NCBI GenBank assembly: GCA_947494705.1
Contig: CANLVN010000002.1
Span: 558,001 to 622,000 of the forward strand
Length of the DNA: 64,000 nucleotides
Direction: 5' to 3'
Source of the DNA: an uncultured Erythrobacter sp.
GTDB taxonomy: Bacteria > Pseudomonadota > Alphaproteobacteria > Sphingomonadales > Sphingomonadaceae
Below the pieces are notes generated by a model. That model was given only the letters and a program-made list of their open reading frames with translations, was not told where the DNA came from and made no database searches. Both the position numbers and the translations under genes were made by a program. Shown piece after piece: positions 9,366-17,948 of the stretch (the stretch's first letter is position 1; the number at the start of each line of letters is the position of its first letter).

Positions 9366-11282
9366 TCACTTGAGCGGCAGGATCTGGCGGATGATGTATT
9401 CGGCGGCCTCGACCGGGGTCATGTCCACGGTGTTGACGCGGATTTCGGGCTCCTCGGGCGCTTCGTAAGGGCTGTCGATCCCGGTGAAGTTCTTCAGCTC
9501 TCCCGAGCGCGCCTTCTTGTAGAGGCCCTTCACGTCGCGCGCTTCGGCAACCTCCAGCGGAGTGTCGACGAACACTTCGATAAACTCGCCCTCGGGCAGC
9601 ATGTCGCGCACCATCCGTCGTTCGGCACGGAATGGCGAGATGAAGGCGGTCAGGACGATCAGCCCCGCATCCGCCATCAGCTTGGCGACCTCGCCGATAC
9701 GCCTGATGTTCTCGATCCGGTCGGTCTCGGTAAAGCCCAGATCCTTGTTCAGCCCATGACGCACATTGTCGCCATCCAGCAGGAAGGTGTGCCGGTTCAT
9801 CAGCGCCAGCTGCTTTTCGACCTCATTCGCGATCGTGCTCTTGCCCGAGCCCGACAGCCCGGTGAACCAAAGCACGCGAGGCGTCTGGTTCTTGAGGCTC
9901 GCATGATCTTCGCGGTTGATCGTAGTCGGCTGCCAGTGAACGTTCTGCGCCCGGCGCAGGCTGAAGTCGATCATCCCTGCGCCGACCGTCGCATTGGTGA
10001 ACTTGTCGATCAGGATGAAGCCACCAAGCTGACGGCTCTTGGCATAGGGTTCGAAGGTGATCGGACGGTCGGTTGCGAATTCGGCGACGCCGATGGCGTT
10101 CAATTCAAGCGTCTTTGCCGCGAGATGATCGAGAGTGTTCACGTCGATCTCGTATTCGGGCTGCTGTACGGTCGCAGTGACCATCTGGCTGCCCAGCTTG
10201 AGCCAGTATCCGCGTCCCGGCTTCATCGCAGTCTCGTCCATCCACACGATCGTCGCGCGGAACTGATCGGAGGCTTCCGGCGGGTCGTCGGCGGCGGAAA
10301 TCACGTCTCCGCGCGAACAATCGACCTCGTCGGCAAGCGTCAAAGTGACCGATTGACCCGCGATGCCTTCTTCGAGGTCGCCATCGAATGTCGTGACACT
10401 CTTGATCGTGCTGGTCTTGCCTGCGGGCACGATGCGGACCGTGTCGCCCGGCTTGATACTGCCGCTGGCGATCTGACCCGAAAATCCGCGGTAGTCGAGA
10501 TTGGGCCTGTTCACCCACTGAACGGGCATCCGGAAAGGCCCTTCCTGCGCGGCGGTGTTGGCTATTTCGACCGCCTCCAGATGCTGGATAAGCGCGGGGC
10601 CTTCGTACCAGGGCGTGTTTGGCGAAGGCGCGATGGTGATGTTGTCGCCCTTGAAGCCCGAAATCGGCATCGCGGTGAAACTATCGATCCCGACCTCTTT
10701 GGCAAAGGCGGCGTAATCTTCGACAATCGCGTCAAAAGTGGCCTGATCGTAGTCGACGAGATCCATCTTGTTGACCGCGAGGACGATGTTGCTGATGCCC
10801 AACAGGTGGCACAGATAGCTGTGCCGCCGCGTCTGCTGCAGCACACCCTTGCGCGCGTCGATCAGGATCACCGCGAGATCGGCGGTCGATGCTCCTGTCA
10901 CCATGTTGCGCGTATATTGCTCGTGGCCCGGGCAATCGGCGACGATGAACTTGCGGTTCTCGGTCGCGAAAAAGCGGTAGGCGACATCGATGGTGATGCC
11001 CTGTTCGCGCTCTGCGGCGAGGCCGTCGACCAGCAGCGCGAAGTCGATGTCCTGGCCTTGTGTCCCGACACGCTTGCTGTCGCTTTCGAGCGCGGACAAC
11101 TGGTCTTCGAAGATCATCTTCGCATCGTAGAGCAGCCGTCCGATCAGCGTCGATTTGCCATCGTCCACGCTGCCGCAGGTGATGAAGCGCAGCATTGTCT
11201 TGTGCTGGTGTTTTTCGAGATAGGCGTCGATGTCCTCGGCGATGAGGGTATCGGTCTGGAAGCTGGAGTCCTGATCGCTCAT
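9366..11282 (-). CDS. cysNC: Bifunctional sulfate adenylyltransferase subunit 1 / adenylylsulfate kinase
   Basis: A 638-residue fusion. Residues 1 to about 440 are the GTPase subunit CysN: P-loop GSVDDGKST near residue 37, [12 protein letters not shown] near 115, NKMDLVDY near 170, and EF-Tu-like beta-barrel domains. The C-terminal 180 residues are APS kinase (CysC), with P-loop GLSGSGKST near residue 474 and [15 protein letters not shown]. With CysD it makes adenosine 5'-phosphosulfate from ATP and sulfate, then phosphorylates it to PAPS. The ATG overlaps the cysD stop (ATGA), implying coupled translation and balanced subunits. Confidence 0.96.
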   Translation of the reverse strand: MSDQDSSFQTDTLIAEDIDAYLEKHQHKTMLRFITCGSVDDGKSTLIGRLLYDAKMIFEDQLSALESDSKRVGTQGQDIDFALLVDGLAAEREQGITIDVAYRFFATENRKFIVADCPGHEQYTRNMVTGASTADLAVILIDARKGVLQQTRRHSYLCHLLGISNIVLAVNKMDLVDYDQATFDAIVEDYAAFAKEVGIDSFTAMPISGFKGDNITIAPSPNTPWYEGPALIQHLEAVEIANTAAQEGPFRMPVQWVNRPNLDYRGFSGQIASGSIKPGDTVRIVPAGKTSTIKSVTTFDGDLEEGIAGQSVTLTLADEVDCSRGDVISAADDPPEASDQFRATIVWMDETAMKPGRGYWLKLGSQMVTATVQQPEYEIDVNTLDHLAAKTLELNAIGVAEFATDRPITFEPYAKSRQLGGFILIDKFTNATVGAGMIDFSLRRAQNVHWQPTTINREDHASLKNQTPRVLWFTGLSGSGKSTIANEVEKQLALMNRHTFLLDGDNVRHGLNKDLGFTETDRIENIRRIGEVAKLMADAGLIVLTAFISPFRAERRMVRDMLPEGEFIEVFVDTPLEVAEARDVKGLYKKARSGELKNFTGIDSPYEAPEEPEIRVNTVDMTPVEAAEYIIRQILPLK

Positions 11283-12193
11283 CAGAAATAGCCCTCCTGC
11301 TTCTTCTTCTCCATCGAGGCGTCACCGCCGTCCTTGTCGATCACGCGCCCCTGCCGTTCGGAGGTCGTGGTCAGCAGCATCTCCTGAATGATTTCGGGCA
11401 AGGTCGCCGCCTCGCTCTCGACCGCGCCGGTCAGCGGGAAGCAGCCCAGCGTGCGGAAGCGGATCGATTTCTCGGTGATTTCGGGGCGATGGCCCAGCAC
11501 CTTTTCGATCCGTTCGATATCGTCCGCCATGAACAGCCCGCCTTCATATTCGAAGGTCGGACGCTTGGCCGAATAGTAGAGCGGCACAATCTCGATATTT
11601 TCGAGATGGATATATTGCCAGATGTCGAGCTCGGTCCAGTTCGACAGCGGGAAGACGCGGATGCTTTCACCCTTGGCCTTGCGCGCGTTGTAGAGGTTCC
11701 ACAGCTCGGGGCGCTGGTTCTTCGGGTTCCAGCCATGGGTGGCGGTGCGGAAAGAGAACACGCGCTCCTTGGCGCGGCTCTTTTCCTCATCGCGCCGTGC
11801 GCCGCCAAAGGCTGCGTCAAAGCCGTATTTGTCGAGTGCCTGTTTCAGCCCTTCGGTCTTCCACATATCGGTGTGAAGTGGACCGTGGTCGAACGGGTTT
11901 ACGCCGCGCTCCTTGGCCTCGGGGTTCTGATGGATCAGCAGGTCCATGCCTGCTTCTTCTGCGCTTTTCTCGCGCAGGTCGTACATCGCCTTGAACTTCC
12001 AGGTCGTATCGACATGCAGCAGCGGGAAAGGCGGGGGCGAGGGGTAGAACGCCTTCTTCGCGAGGTGCAGCATCACTGCGCTATCCTTGCCGACCGAATA
12101 CAGCATCACGGGCTTTTCCGCCTCGGCTACCACTTCGCGCATGATGTGGATGCTCTCGGCCTCTAGCCGCTCGAGATGGGTAAGATTACGCAT
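11282..12193 (-). CDS. cysD: Sulfate adenylyltransferase subunit 2
   Basis: This 303-residue protein is the catalytic ATP-pyrophosphatase-type subunit. It has the PP-loop [13 protein letters not shown] (about residue 32), [17 protein letters not shown], and the [15 protein letters not shown] motif typical of CysD. It pairs with the CysN part of the next gene to activate sulfate in the cytosol. It is the first gene of the minus-strand operon; the roughly 75 bp between it and the tRNA-Gly should carry the promoter, though I see no unmistakable boxes. Confidence 0.97.
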   Translation of the reverse strand: MRNLTHLERLEAESIHIMREVVAEAEKPVMLYSVGKDSAVMLHLAKKAFYPSPPPFPLLHVDTTWKFKAMYDLREKSAEEAGMDLLIHQNPEAKERGVNPFDHGPLHTDMWKTEGLKQALDKYGFDAAFGGARRDEEKSRAKERVFSFRTATHGWNPKNQRPELWNLYNARKAKGESIRVFPLSNWTELDIWQYIHLENIEIVPLYYSAKRPTFEYEGGLFMADDIERIEKVLGHRPEITEKSIRFRTLGCFPLTGAVESEAATLPEIIQEMLLTTTSERQGRVIDKDGGDASMEKKKQEGYF

Positions 12194-12267
12194 GCCCCGC
12201 AGCTAAACGGTGGCCTGCATAATGCAAGCCTGTGGCTGCGTAGATTTCATTGAGGATGGGATAGTTA

Positions 12268-12341
12268 TGGAGCGGGTAAGGGGAATCGAACCCCTCTAGC
12301 CAGCTTGGAAGGCTGGAGCATTACCACTATGCTATACCCGC
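12268..12341 (-). tRNA. tRNA-Gly (anticodon TCC)
   Basis: Read on the minus strand, the 74-nt sequence folds as a full cloverleaf. Acceptor GCGGGTA pairs with TACCCGC, the anticodon stem CCAGC/GCTGG encloses CTTCCAA (anticodon TCC), and the T arm GGGG-TTCGATT-CCCC is perfect. A discriminator T and encoded CCA end the molecule. Anticodon TCC reads GGA and GGG glycine codons. It sits alone between cysD and the DUF475 gene. Confidence 0.98.
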
Positions 12342-12395
12342 CCGCTCAAGGCAGCGCCATTGCCACCAAATTGCGCAACTCGTCAAGCGGAGGCT

Positions 12396-13454
12396 TCAGG
12401 AGAGAGTCTCTCCGGTCGCCCCCCTTTCGTCCGCACGATTGGCTCGCACGGACGACCAGAAGGCCAGCCCGATAAGGGCAGCGCCGATCAGGCCGGTGAT
12501 GACCTCGGGGATGTGCGAGAACGTGTTGACGTACATGATGATCGCCAGCGCGAGGATCGCGTAGAACGCGCCGTGTTCGAGATAGCGATACTCGCTCATC
12601 GTGCCCTTGCGCACGAGGAAGATCGTCATCGAACGCACGAACATTGCGCCGATGCCGAGCCCGATGGCGATGACGATGAGATTGTTGGTAAGCGCGAAGG
12701 CCCCGATCACCCCGTCGAAGCTGAAGCTTGCATCGAGCACTTCGAGATAGAGGAACGCGCCAAAGCCCGCCTTGGCGACGTCGCCGCTGGACGGGGTGGG
12801 CGGTTCGAGCACGTGGTTGACGATCTCGACCACCAGATAGGTCAGCAATCCGCCAATGGCGGAGGTGATGAAGGTGAGAGCCTCGGCATCGGTGAGCATC
12901 GTCGATGTCGCCCAGGTGCCCAGCAGGACGAGCCCGATAGAGATCGCCTCGATATCGGCGACCTTGGCGAGCGGTCGTTCGATCGCGGCGATCCAGTCCA
13001 CGTCCTTTTCCGAATCGAAGAAGAACTTCAGCCCCACCATTCCCAGAAACGCGCCGCCAAAGCCCATCAGGCCGATATGCGCTTCGCTGACGATGCGTTG
13101 ATATTCGGCCGGTTCGCTGAGCGCGAGGCGCACCGCGTCCACGGGGCCCAGGCTGGCCGCGACCATCACGATCACGATCGGGAACACGATGCGCATGCCG
13201 AACACCGCGATCGCGATGCCCCATGTCAGGAAGCGCTGCTGCCAGACCGGGTCCATATCCTTGAGGATCGAGGCGTTGACCGCGGCGTTGTCGAAGGACA
13301 GCGAGACCTCCAGCACTGCGAGCACCGCGCAGATCCACAGGATCGAGGCCATGCCGCCGAGTGTGCCCGTAAGCTCCCAGCCATACCATGCGCCAAGTGC
13401 CAGTCCGGCAGCCGTGAAGAGGAGCGAGCCCCAGAAATGTTTGAAAAAAGCCAT
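12396..13454 (-). CDS. DUF475 (TerC-like) integral membrane protein
   Basis: A 352-residue protein with about nine hydrophobic segments. The FDNAAVNASIL stretch in an early helix (about residue 54), GGAFLGMVGLKFFFDSEKD, and SFSFDGVIGAFALTNN near residue 230 match the DUF475 branch of the TerC superfamily, whose paired acidic motifs in helices are thought to bind metal. TerC-family members are linked to tellurite resistance or manganese export, but the role of DUF475 proteins is not established. Its start lies 18 bp before the 3' end of panC on the same strand, so it follows panC and may be co-transcribed. Confidence 0.8.
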   Translation of the reverse strand: MAFFKHFWGSLLFTAAGLALGAWYGWELTGTLGGMASILWICAVLAVLEVSLSFDNAAVNASILKDMDPVWQQRFLTWGIAIAVFGMRIVFPIVIVMVAASLGPVDAVRLALSEPAEYQRIVSEAHIGLMGFGGAFLGMVGLKFFFDSEKDVDWIAAIERPLAKVADIEAISIGLVLLGTWATSTMLTDAEALTFITSAIGGLLTYLVVEIVNHVLEPPTPSSGDVAKAGFGAFLYLEVLDASFSFDGVIGAFALTNNLIVIAIGLGIGAMFVRSMTIFLVRKGTMSEYRYLEHGAFYAILALAIIMYVNTFSHIPEVITGLIGAALIGLAFWSSVRANRADERGATGETLS

Positions 13455-13471
13455 ATTTTGCGAGCCGGTGC

Positions 13472-14338
13472 TTATCCTGCGACTGCCATGTTGTCGATCA
13501 GCCGGGTCCCGCCGATCCTCGCGGCCACCAATAGCCGCGCTGCATTGCCGGATAGGCGGTTCAGCGGGGCAAGGCTAGCGCTGTCTGCGAGCACGGCATA
13601 GTCGACGCTTGAGAATCCCGCGCCCAGCAGCTCGTCTTCGAGCGCGGCGAGGGTAGGGGAGGGGTCCTGCCCATCCTCGATCCGCGCAATCGCCTCTTTC
13701 ATCGCGCGCGGCAGTGTCGCGGCGGCATCGCGGTCGGTGGGCGAGAGGTAGCGGTTGCGACTCGACATCGCGAGCCCGTCCGGCTCGCGCACCGTTGGAA
13801 CTCCGATGATCGAGAGAACGTGGGGCAATGTGAGATCGAGGTCGCGCGCCATCGCCCGGATCACGGCGAGCTGCTGGAAGTCCTTTTCGCCGAAGAACGC
13901 CATGTCGGGCTGGACCTGGTTGAACAGCTTGTTGACCACCGTGGCCACTCCGTCGAAATGGCCGGGCCGGGACGCGCCGCACAGCCCTTCGCTCACCCCG
14001 CGCACAGAAATGCTGGTGACAAAGTTTTCCGGGCCGCCCGGATACATGACCTCCACGCCGGGCGCCCAGAGCAGCGCGCAACCCTCGGACTGGAGCATCG
14101 CGGCGTCTTCTTCCATCTGGCGCGGGTAGGCGTCGAGGTCTTCGTTCGGGCCGAATTGCGTGGGATTGACGAAGATCGAGGCAACCACATGGTCGCAGGC
14201 CTCGCGTGCGCGGCGGATCAGGGTCAGGTGCCCTTCATGCAGCGCGCCCATGGTCGGCACCAGGCCGATAGTGTTGCTGCCGGATCGCAGCTTTCCTATC
14301 GAATTTCTCAACACATCGAGCGAATGCGCAGTTTGCAC
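13472..14338 (-). CDS. panC: Pantothenate synthetase
   Basis: This 288-residue enzyme joins pantoate and beta-alanine using ATP, the last step of pantothenate synthesis. The PTMGALHEGHLTLIRRA motif (HxGH-type, residue 27 onward), VNPTQFGPNEDLDAYPR and FFGEKDFQQL are characteristic. The start is GTG at 14338, preceded by GAGGGGAAA about 7 bases upstream; longer minus-strand extensions would run through mipZ in antisense and are not credible. It starts 63 bp from the divergent mipZ gene, so a shared promoter region is likely. Confidence 0.95.
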   Translation of the reverse strand: MQTAHSLDVLRNSIGKLRSGSNTIGLVPTMGALHEGHLTLIRRAREACDHVVASIFVNPTQFGPNEDLDAYPRQMEEDAAMLQSEGCALLWAPGVEVMYPGGPENFVTSISVRGVSEGLCGASRPGHFDGVATVVNKLFNQVQPDMAFFGEKDFQQLAVIRAMARDLDLTLPHVLSIIGVPTVREPDGLAMSSRNRYLSPTDRDAAATLPRAMKEAIARIEDGQDPSPTLAALEDELLGAGFSSVDYAVLADSASLAPLNRLSGNAARLLVAARIGGTRLIDNMAVAG

Positions 14339-14401
14339 GGGTCTTTCCCCTCGGATACCATCTGACCCGGCGATATAGGCCAATCCAAGGAATCGCAAAG
14401 C

Positions 14402-15217
14402 ATGACCGGCAAGAGTGCCCATCGTATTGTCTTCGCCAATGAAAAGGGCGGGACCGGCAAGTCCACCACGGCAGTCCACGTCGCGGTCGCGCTGTCCTAT
14501 ATGGGCGCGCATGTGACCATGCTCGACCTCGATCCGCGCCAGCGCACCTCGCATCGATACATGGAGAACCGATTCCACACGATGCAGCGGCGCGGCCTGG
14601 AACTGCCCACGCCGGCTTGCGAGGTGTTCAAGGGGCGCAGCACAGAATCGCTGGGGATCAAGATCGACAAGCTGGAGTCGGACTGCGATTTCCTGATCAT
14701 CGACAATCCGGGTCGCGACGACCCGCTTGCCCGAGCGGCGGTGGAACTGGCCGATACGCTGGTCACTCCGATGAATGACAGCTTCGTCGATTTCGACCTG
14801 ATCGGTCAGGTCGATCCGGAAAACTTCAAGGTGAAAAAGCTGTCCTTCTTCGCCGAACTGATCTGGGAAGCGCGGGTGAAGCGCAGCCATGCGACCGCGA
14901 CCGGAGAGCGGCCAGAGATGGACTGGATCGTGGTGCGCAATCGCACCGGCTATACCGAGGCGCGCAACATGGCGCGTATCGAGCGCGCACTTACAGAGAT
15001 GTCCAAGCGCGTGGGCTTTCGCGTGACCCACGGGCTGTCCGAACGCGTGATCTATCGCGAGCTGTTTCCCTCCGGCCTGACGCTGCTCGACAAGGGGCAT
15101 CTGGGCGACCTCGGCACCAGCCACCTCGTCGCGCGCCAGGAATTGCGCAACCTGATAAAGGCACTGAACCTGCCGGATTTTAGCAAGGCCGGCGCGCCTG
15201 CGATGGAGCCGGCCTGA
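14402..15217 (+). CDS. mipZ: Division-plane positioning ATPase MipZ
   Basis: A 271-residue ParA-superfamily ATPase. The deviant Walker A is FANEKGGTGKSTTAVH (about residues 11-26), with MLDLDPRQRT near residue 40 and LIIDNPGRDD near residue 99. The length and the VDPENFKVKKLSFFAELIWEARVKRS insertion match alphaproteobacterial MipZ rather than ParA. In Caulobacter MipZ binds the ParB-origin complex and inhibits FtsZ, placing the ring at midcell. No parB lies nearby, which is usual. The J-domain gene starts 3 bp after its stop. Confidence 0.92.
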   Translation: MTGKSAHRIVFANEKGGTGKSTTAVHVAVALSYMGAHVTMLDLDPRQRTSHRYMENRFHTMQRRGLELPTPACEVFKGRSTESLGIKIDKLESDCDFLIIDNPGRDDPLARAAVELADTLVTPMNDSFVDFDLIGQVDPENFKVKKLSFFAELIWEARVKRSHATATGERPEMDWIVVRNRTGYTEARNMARIERALTEMSKRVGFRVTHGLSERVIYRELFPSGLTLLDKGHLGDLGTSHLVARQELRNLIKALNLPDFSKAGAPAMEPA

Positions 15218-15220
15218 CCC

Positions 15221-15553
15221 ATGCTGAAAATCGCTGTCATCCTGCTGGCCGTGTGCGTGCTGTGGCGCTGGGCGCTGGGGTCTTGGCCGTGGGAAATGTT
15301 GCGCTCGCGACCGACGCGGCAACAGGCGATCTTCAACGCGCGCAAGCTGTTGCGAGTCGAACAGGGCGCGAGCCGCCAGCAAATTCTCGCCGCGCACAAG
15401 CGCGTGATCGCAACGGTCCATCCCGACCGGGGCGGTTCCAGCGACAAGGTCCACGAAGCCAACGATGCGCGCGACCTGCTGCTCGGCGAGCTCCCGGATC
15501 GCGGGACGGATTTACCCGGCGGAACGGATGATCGCGGAAAACCGTTGGATTGA
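15221..15553 (+). CDS. Small membrane-anchored J-domain protein
   Basis: This 110-residue protein begins with one hydrophobic helix (residues 2-20) and has a compact J domain in its second half, with the HPDRGGS loop at about residue 67 and the preceding IATV helix. J domains stimulate Hsp70 ATPase; the partner here is presumably DnaK at the membrane surface. It lacks the G/F, zinc and C-terminal domains of DnaJ. It starts 3 bp after mipZ and very likely shares its transcript, an arrangement I recall from other sphingomonads. Confidence 0.8.
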   Translation: MLKIAVILLAVCVLWRWALGSWPWEMLRSRPTRQQAIFNARKLLRVEQGASRQQILAAHKRVIATVHPDRGGSSDKVHEANDARDLLLGELPDRGTDLPGGTDDRGKPLD

Positions 15554-15610
15554 AACAATTTGCGTCACGATCTGGCGCGCTATCGCAAGCTCTTCTGGAG
15601 GGAACGGCTC

Positions 15611-17026
15611 ATGGCCTACGAATTCGACCCCACTATCCTGCGTGAATACGACATTCGCGGGGTCATCGGCGAAACGCTCGGCCCCGACGATGCCCGCGCC
15701 ATCGGGCGCAGTTTCGGCGCCATGCTGCGCGCCGAGGGCGGCGACACGGTCGCGGTCGGCTATGACGGACGGGTATCCTCCCCGCTGCTCGAGCATGCCC
15801 TGGTCGAAGGACTTACAGCGAGCGGATGCGACGTGGTGCGGATCGGGCTGAGCGCGACGCCGATGCTCTATTATGCCGAAGCGTCGTCAGAAGAGGTGCA
15901 TGGCGGCATTCAGATAACTGGCAGCCACAATCCCCCCAATTACAACGGCTTCAAGATGGTATTTCAGGGGCGACCGTTTTTCGGGTCGGACATTGCCAAG
16001 CTCGGCGAAGTCTCGGCGGCGGGCGACTGGTCCGACGGAGCCGGCAGTGTCGTCTCGCGCGATATCCTCACCGAATATGTCGAGCGAATGCTCGAAGCTA
16101 TCGCCGGGATCGACGGGGGGAAACTCGCCTCGCTCAAGGTCGGCTGGGACGCTGGCAACGGGGCGGCCGGTCCGGCTCTCGAAGCGCTCACGGCGCGCCT
16201 TCCCGGCGAGCATCACCTGCTTTTCACTGAAGTCGACGGACATTTTCCCAATCACCATCCGGATCCTACGGTCGAGGAGAACCTTGCAGACCTGCGCGCG
16301 CTCGTCGCGGAGAAGCGACTCGACTTCGGAGTGGCCTTCGACGGCGACGGCGACCGGATCGGCGCGATCGATGGCGAAGGGCGGGTCATCTGGGGCGACC
16401 AGTTGCTGATGATCTTTGCCGAGGATGTCCTCACGAGCCATCAGGGCGCGACGATCATCGCCGACGTGAAGGCATCGCGCGCCCTGTTCGATCATGTCGC
16501 ACAGCATGGCGGCGAGCCGCTGATGTGGAAGACCGGCCACTCGCTCATTAAGTCCAAAATGAAGCAAACCGGCTCGCCACTGGCGGGCGAGATGAGCGGC
16601 CATATCTTCTTCGCCGACGAATATTACGGCTTCGACGACGCGCTTTATGCTGGCGTCCGCCTGATCGCGGCCTCCGCACGGCTCGGCAAATCGGTGACCC
16701 AGTTGCGCTCGGAAATGCCCGACATGCTCAACACGCCCGAAATGCGCTTCCAGGTCGACGAGGCGCGCAAATTCCCCGCCATCGCCGAGATTTCCGAGCG
16801 GCTGGCCAACAATCCGGGGCCGCAGGTCGAGGAGGTCAACGCGACCGATGGCGTGCGGGTCAACACCAAAGACGGCTGGTGGCTCCTGCGCGCCTCGAAC
16901 ACACAGGACGTGCTGGTCGCACGTGCGGAAAGCGACACAGAGGACGGACTTGAGCGCCTGATCGCGCAGATCGACGAGCAATTGTCACTCTCCGGTCTTG
17001 AACGCGGGCAAAGCGTGGGGCACTAA
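15611..17026 (+). CDS. pgmG: Phosphomannomutase/phosphoglucomutase
   Basis: A 471-residue alpha-D-phosphohexomutase. The phosphoserine loop ITGSHNPPNYNGFK (about residue 101), metal loop FDGDGDRIG (about residue 244), sugar-binding GEMSGHIFF (about residue 330) and C-terminal RASNTQD phosphate loop are all intact. It interconverts hexose 6- and 1-phosphates, feeding surface polysaccharide synthesis. I chose the ATG at 15611 because GGAGGGAA lies just upstream and the DPTILREYDIRG start block follows; a TTG at 15560 would add 17 unconserved residues. The gene symbol follows sphingomonad usage and is less certain than the function. Confidence 0.93.
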   Translation: MAYEFDPTILREYDIRGVIGETLGPDDARAIGRSFGAMLRAEGGDTVAVGYDGRVSSPLLEHALVEGLTASGCDVVRIGLSATPMLYYAEASSEEVHGGIQITGSHNPPNYNGFKMVFQGRPFFGSDIAKLGEVSAAGDWSDGAGSVVSRDILTEYVERMLEAIAGIDGGKLASLKVGWDAGNGAAGPALEALTARLPGEHHLLFTEVDGHFPNHHPDPTVEENLADLRALVAEKRLDFGVAFDGDGDRIGAIDGEGRVIWGDQLLMIFAEDVLTSHQGATIIADVKASRALFDHVAQHGGEPLMWKTGHSLIKSKMKQTGSPLAGEMSGHIFFADEYYGFDDALYAGVRLIAASARLGKSVTQLRSEMPDMLNTPEMRFQVDEARKFPAIAEISERLANNPGPQVEEVNATDGVRVNTKDGWWLLRASNTQDVLVARAESDTEDGLERLIAQIDEQLSLSGLERGQSVGH

Positions 17027-17058
17027 TCCATCTCCACGGGAGATCAGGGGTCCGCTGC

Positions 17059-17910
17059 ATGAAACGCGTTTCACTAACTATCGCCGCGTCGTTGGCGCTC
17101 GCCACGTCTGCTCCGCTCGCTGCGCAGGGTCAGGAGACCGAGGCCGCGCAGGACGGGCTGGAACAGGTGATGGGCGCCATGTCCGAGCTGTTCCCGACCG
17201 AACCGCTCTCTGCCGAAGAACAGGCCCGTCTCCCGCAGGCAGAGCGGATCATCGCTCTGGTCATCCCGGAAGGGACGATGGGCGACATCATGGGCAAGAT
17301 GATCGACGACATCGTGCGCCCGATGATGGCATTGGCCGGGTCTGGCGCGAAGGCTGCCGTGGCAGAGGGAATGGGGGTCACGCCCTACGAACTCGATCTG
17401 GACGAGGCGCAGGCAGCCGAACTCGCGACGCTGTTCGATCCGGCCTATGCCGAGCGGATGGAGCGCGAACTCGACGCGTTCCCGCAGATGATGCGCGAGA
17501 TGATGACCCTCATGGAGCCGAGCCTGCGCAAGGCCATGTCGGAAGCCTATGCAATCCATTTCACTTCACCGGAACTGACGGAAATCGAAGCCTTCTTCGA
17601 GACCGAAACCGGCGCCAAATATGCCCGCGAGAGCTTCGCCATGGCGAGCGATCCGCGCATGATGTCCGCCAGCATGGAAGCATTGCCCGCGATGATGCAG
17701 GCATTGGGCGATATCGAGGCGCGCATGAAAGCGAGCACCGCCGACCTTCCGCCACCGCGAAATTTCGCCGAGCTGAGCCAGGAAGAGCGCGATGCCGTAA
17801 CCGCGGCGACCGGCTTCACCGAAGACGAAATCTGGGCGGCGCTGGAAAGCGCGGACTTCTCGGAAGAAGACCTCGAAGCCGAGGCAGAGGCCATGGAAGT
17901 GAGCGAGTAG
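17059..17910 (+). CDS. Exported DUF2059-like protein
   Basis: This 283-residue protein has a signal peptide (residues 1-23, cleavage after PLAAQ). Methionine-rich helices follow, including a segment resembling DUF2059 (YAERMERELDAFPQMMREMM ending in FTSPELTEIEAFFETETGAKY near residue 190, where a proline-flanked helix precedes a conserved phenylalanine/threonine pair). The C-terminus is strongly acidic. It is probably periplasmic; no enzymatic motif is visible and DUF2059 has no settled function. It follows pgmG by 32 bp. Confidence 0.72.
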   Translation: MKRVSLTIAASLALATSAPLAAQGQETEAAQDGLEQVMGAMSELFPTEPLSAEEQARLPQAERIIALVIPEGTMGDIMGKMIDDIVRPMMALAGSGAKAAVAEGMGVTPYELDLDEAQAAELATLFDPAYAERMERELDAFPQMMREMMTLMEPSLRKAMSEAYAIHFTSPELTEIEAFFETETGAKYARESFAMASDPRMMSASMEALPAMMQALGDIEARMKASTADLPPPRNFAELSQEERDAVTAATGFTEDEIWAALESADFSEEDLEAEAEAMEVSE

Positions 17911-17948
17911 GTCTTGGCATCGCGCGGCGGGATCGCCATCACATATAG

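Noticed and set aside
9756..11291. Plus-strand open frame of 511 codons opposite cysNC
   Set aside because: It is antisense to a gene with intact GTPase and kinase motifs and has no motif of its own.
14339..15454. Long upstream extension of the panC frame on the minus strand
   Set aside because: It would run antisense through mipZ and the J-domain gene; a GTG with a good ribosome-binding site at 14338 gives the normal PanC length.
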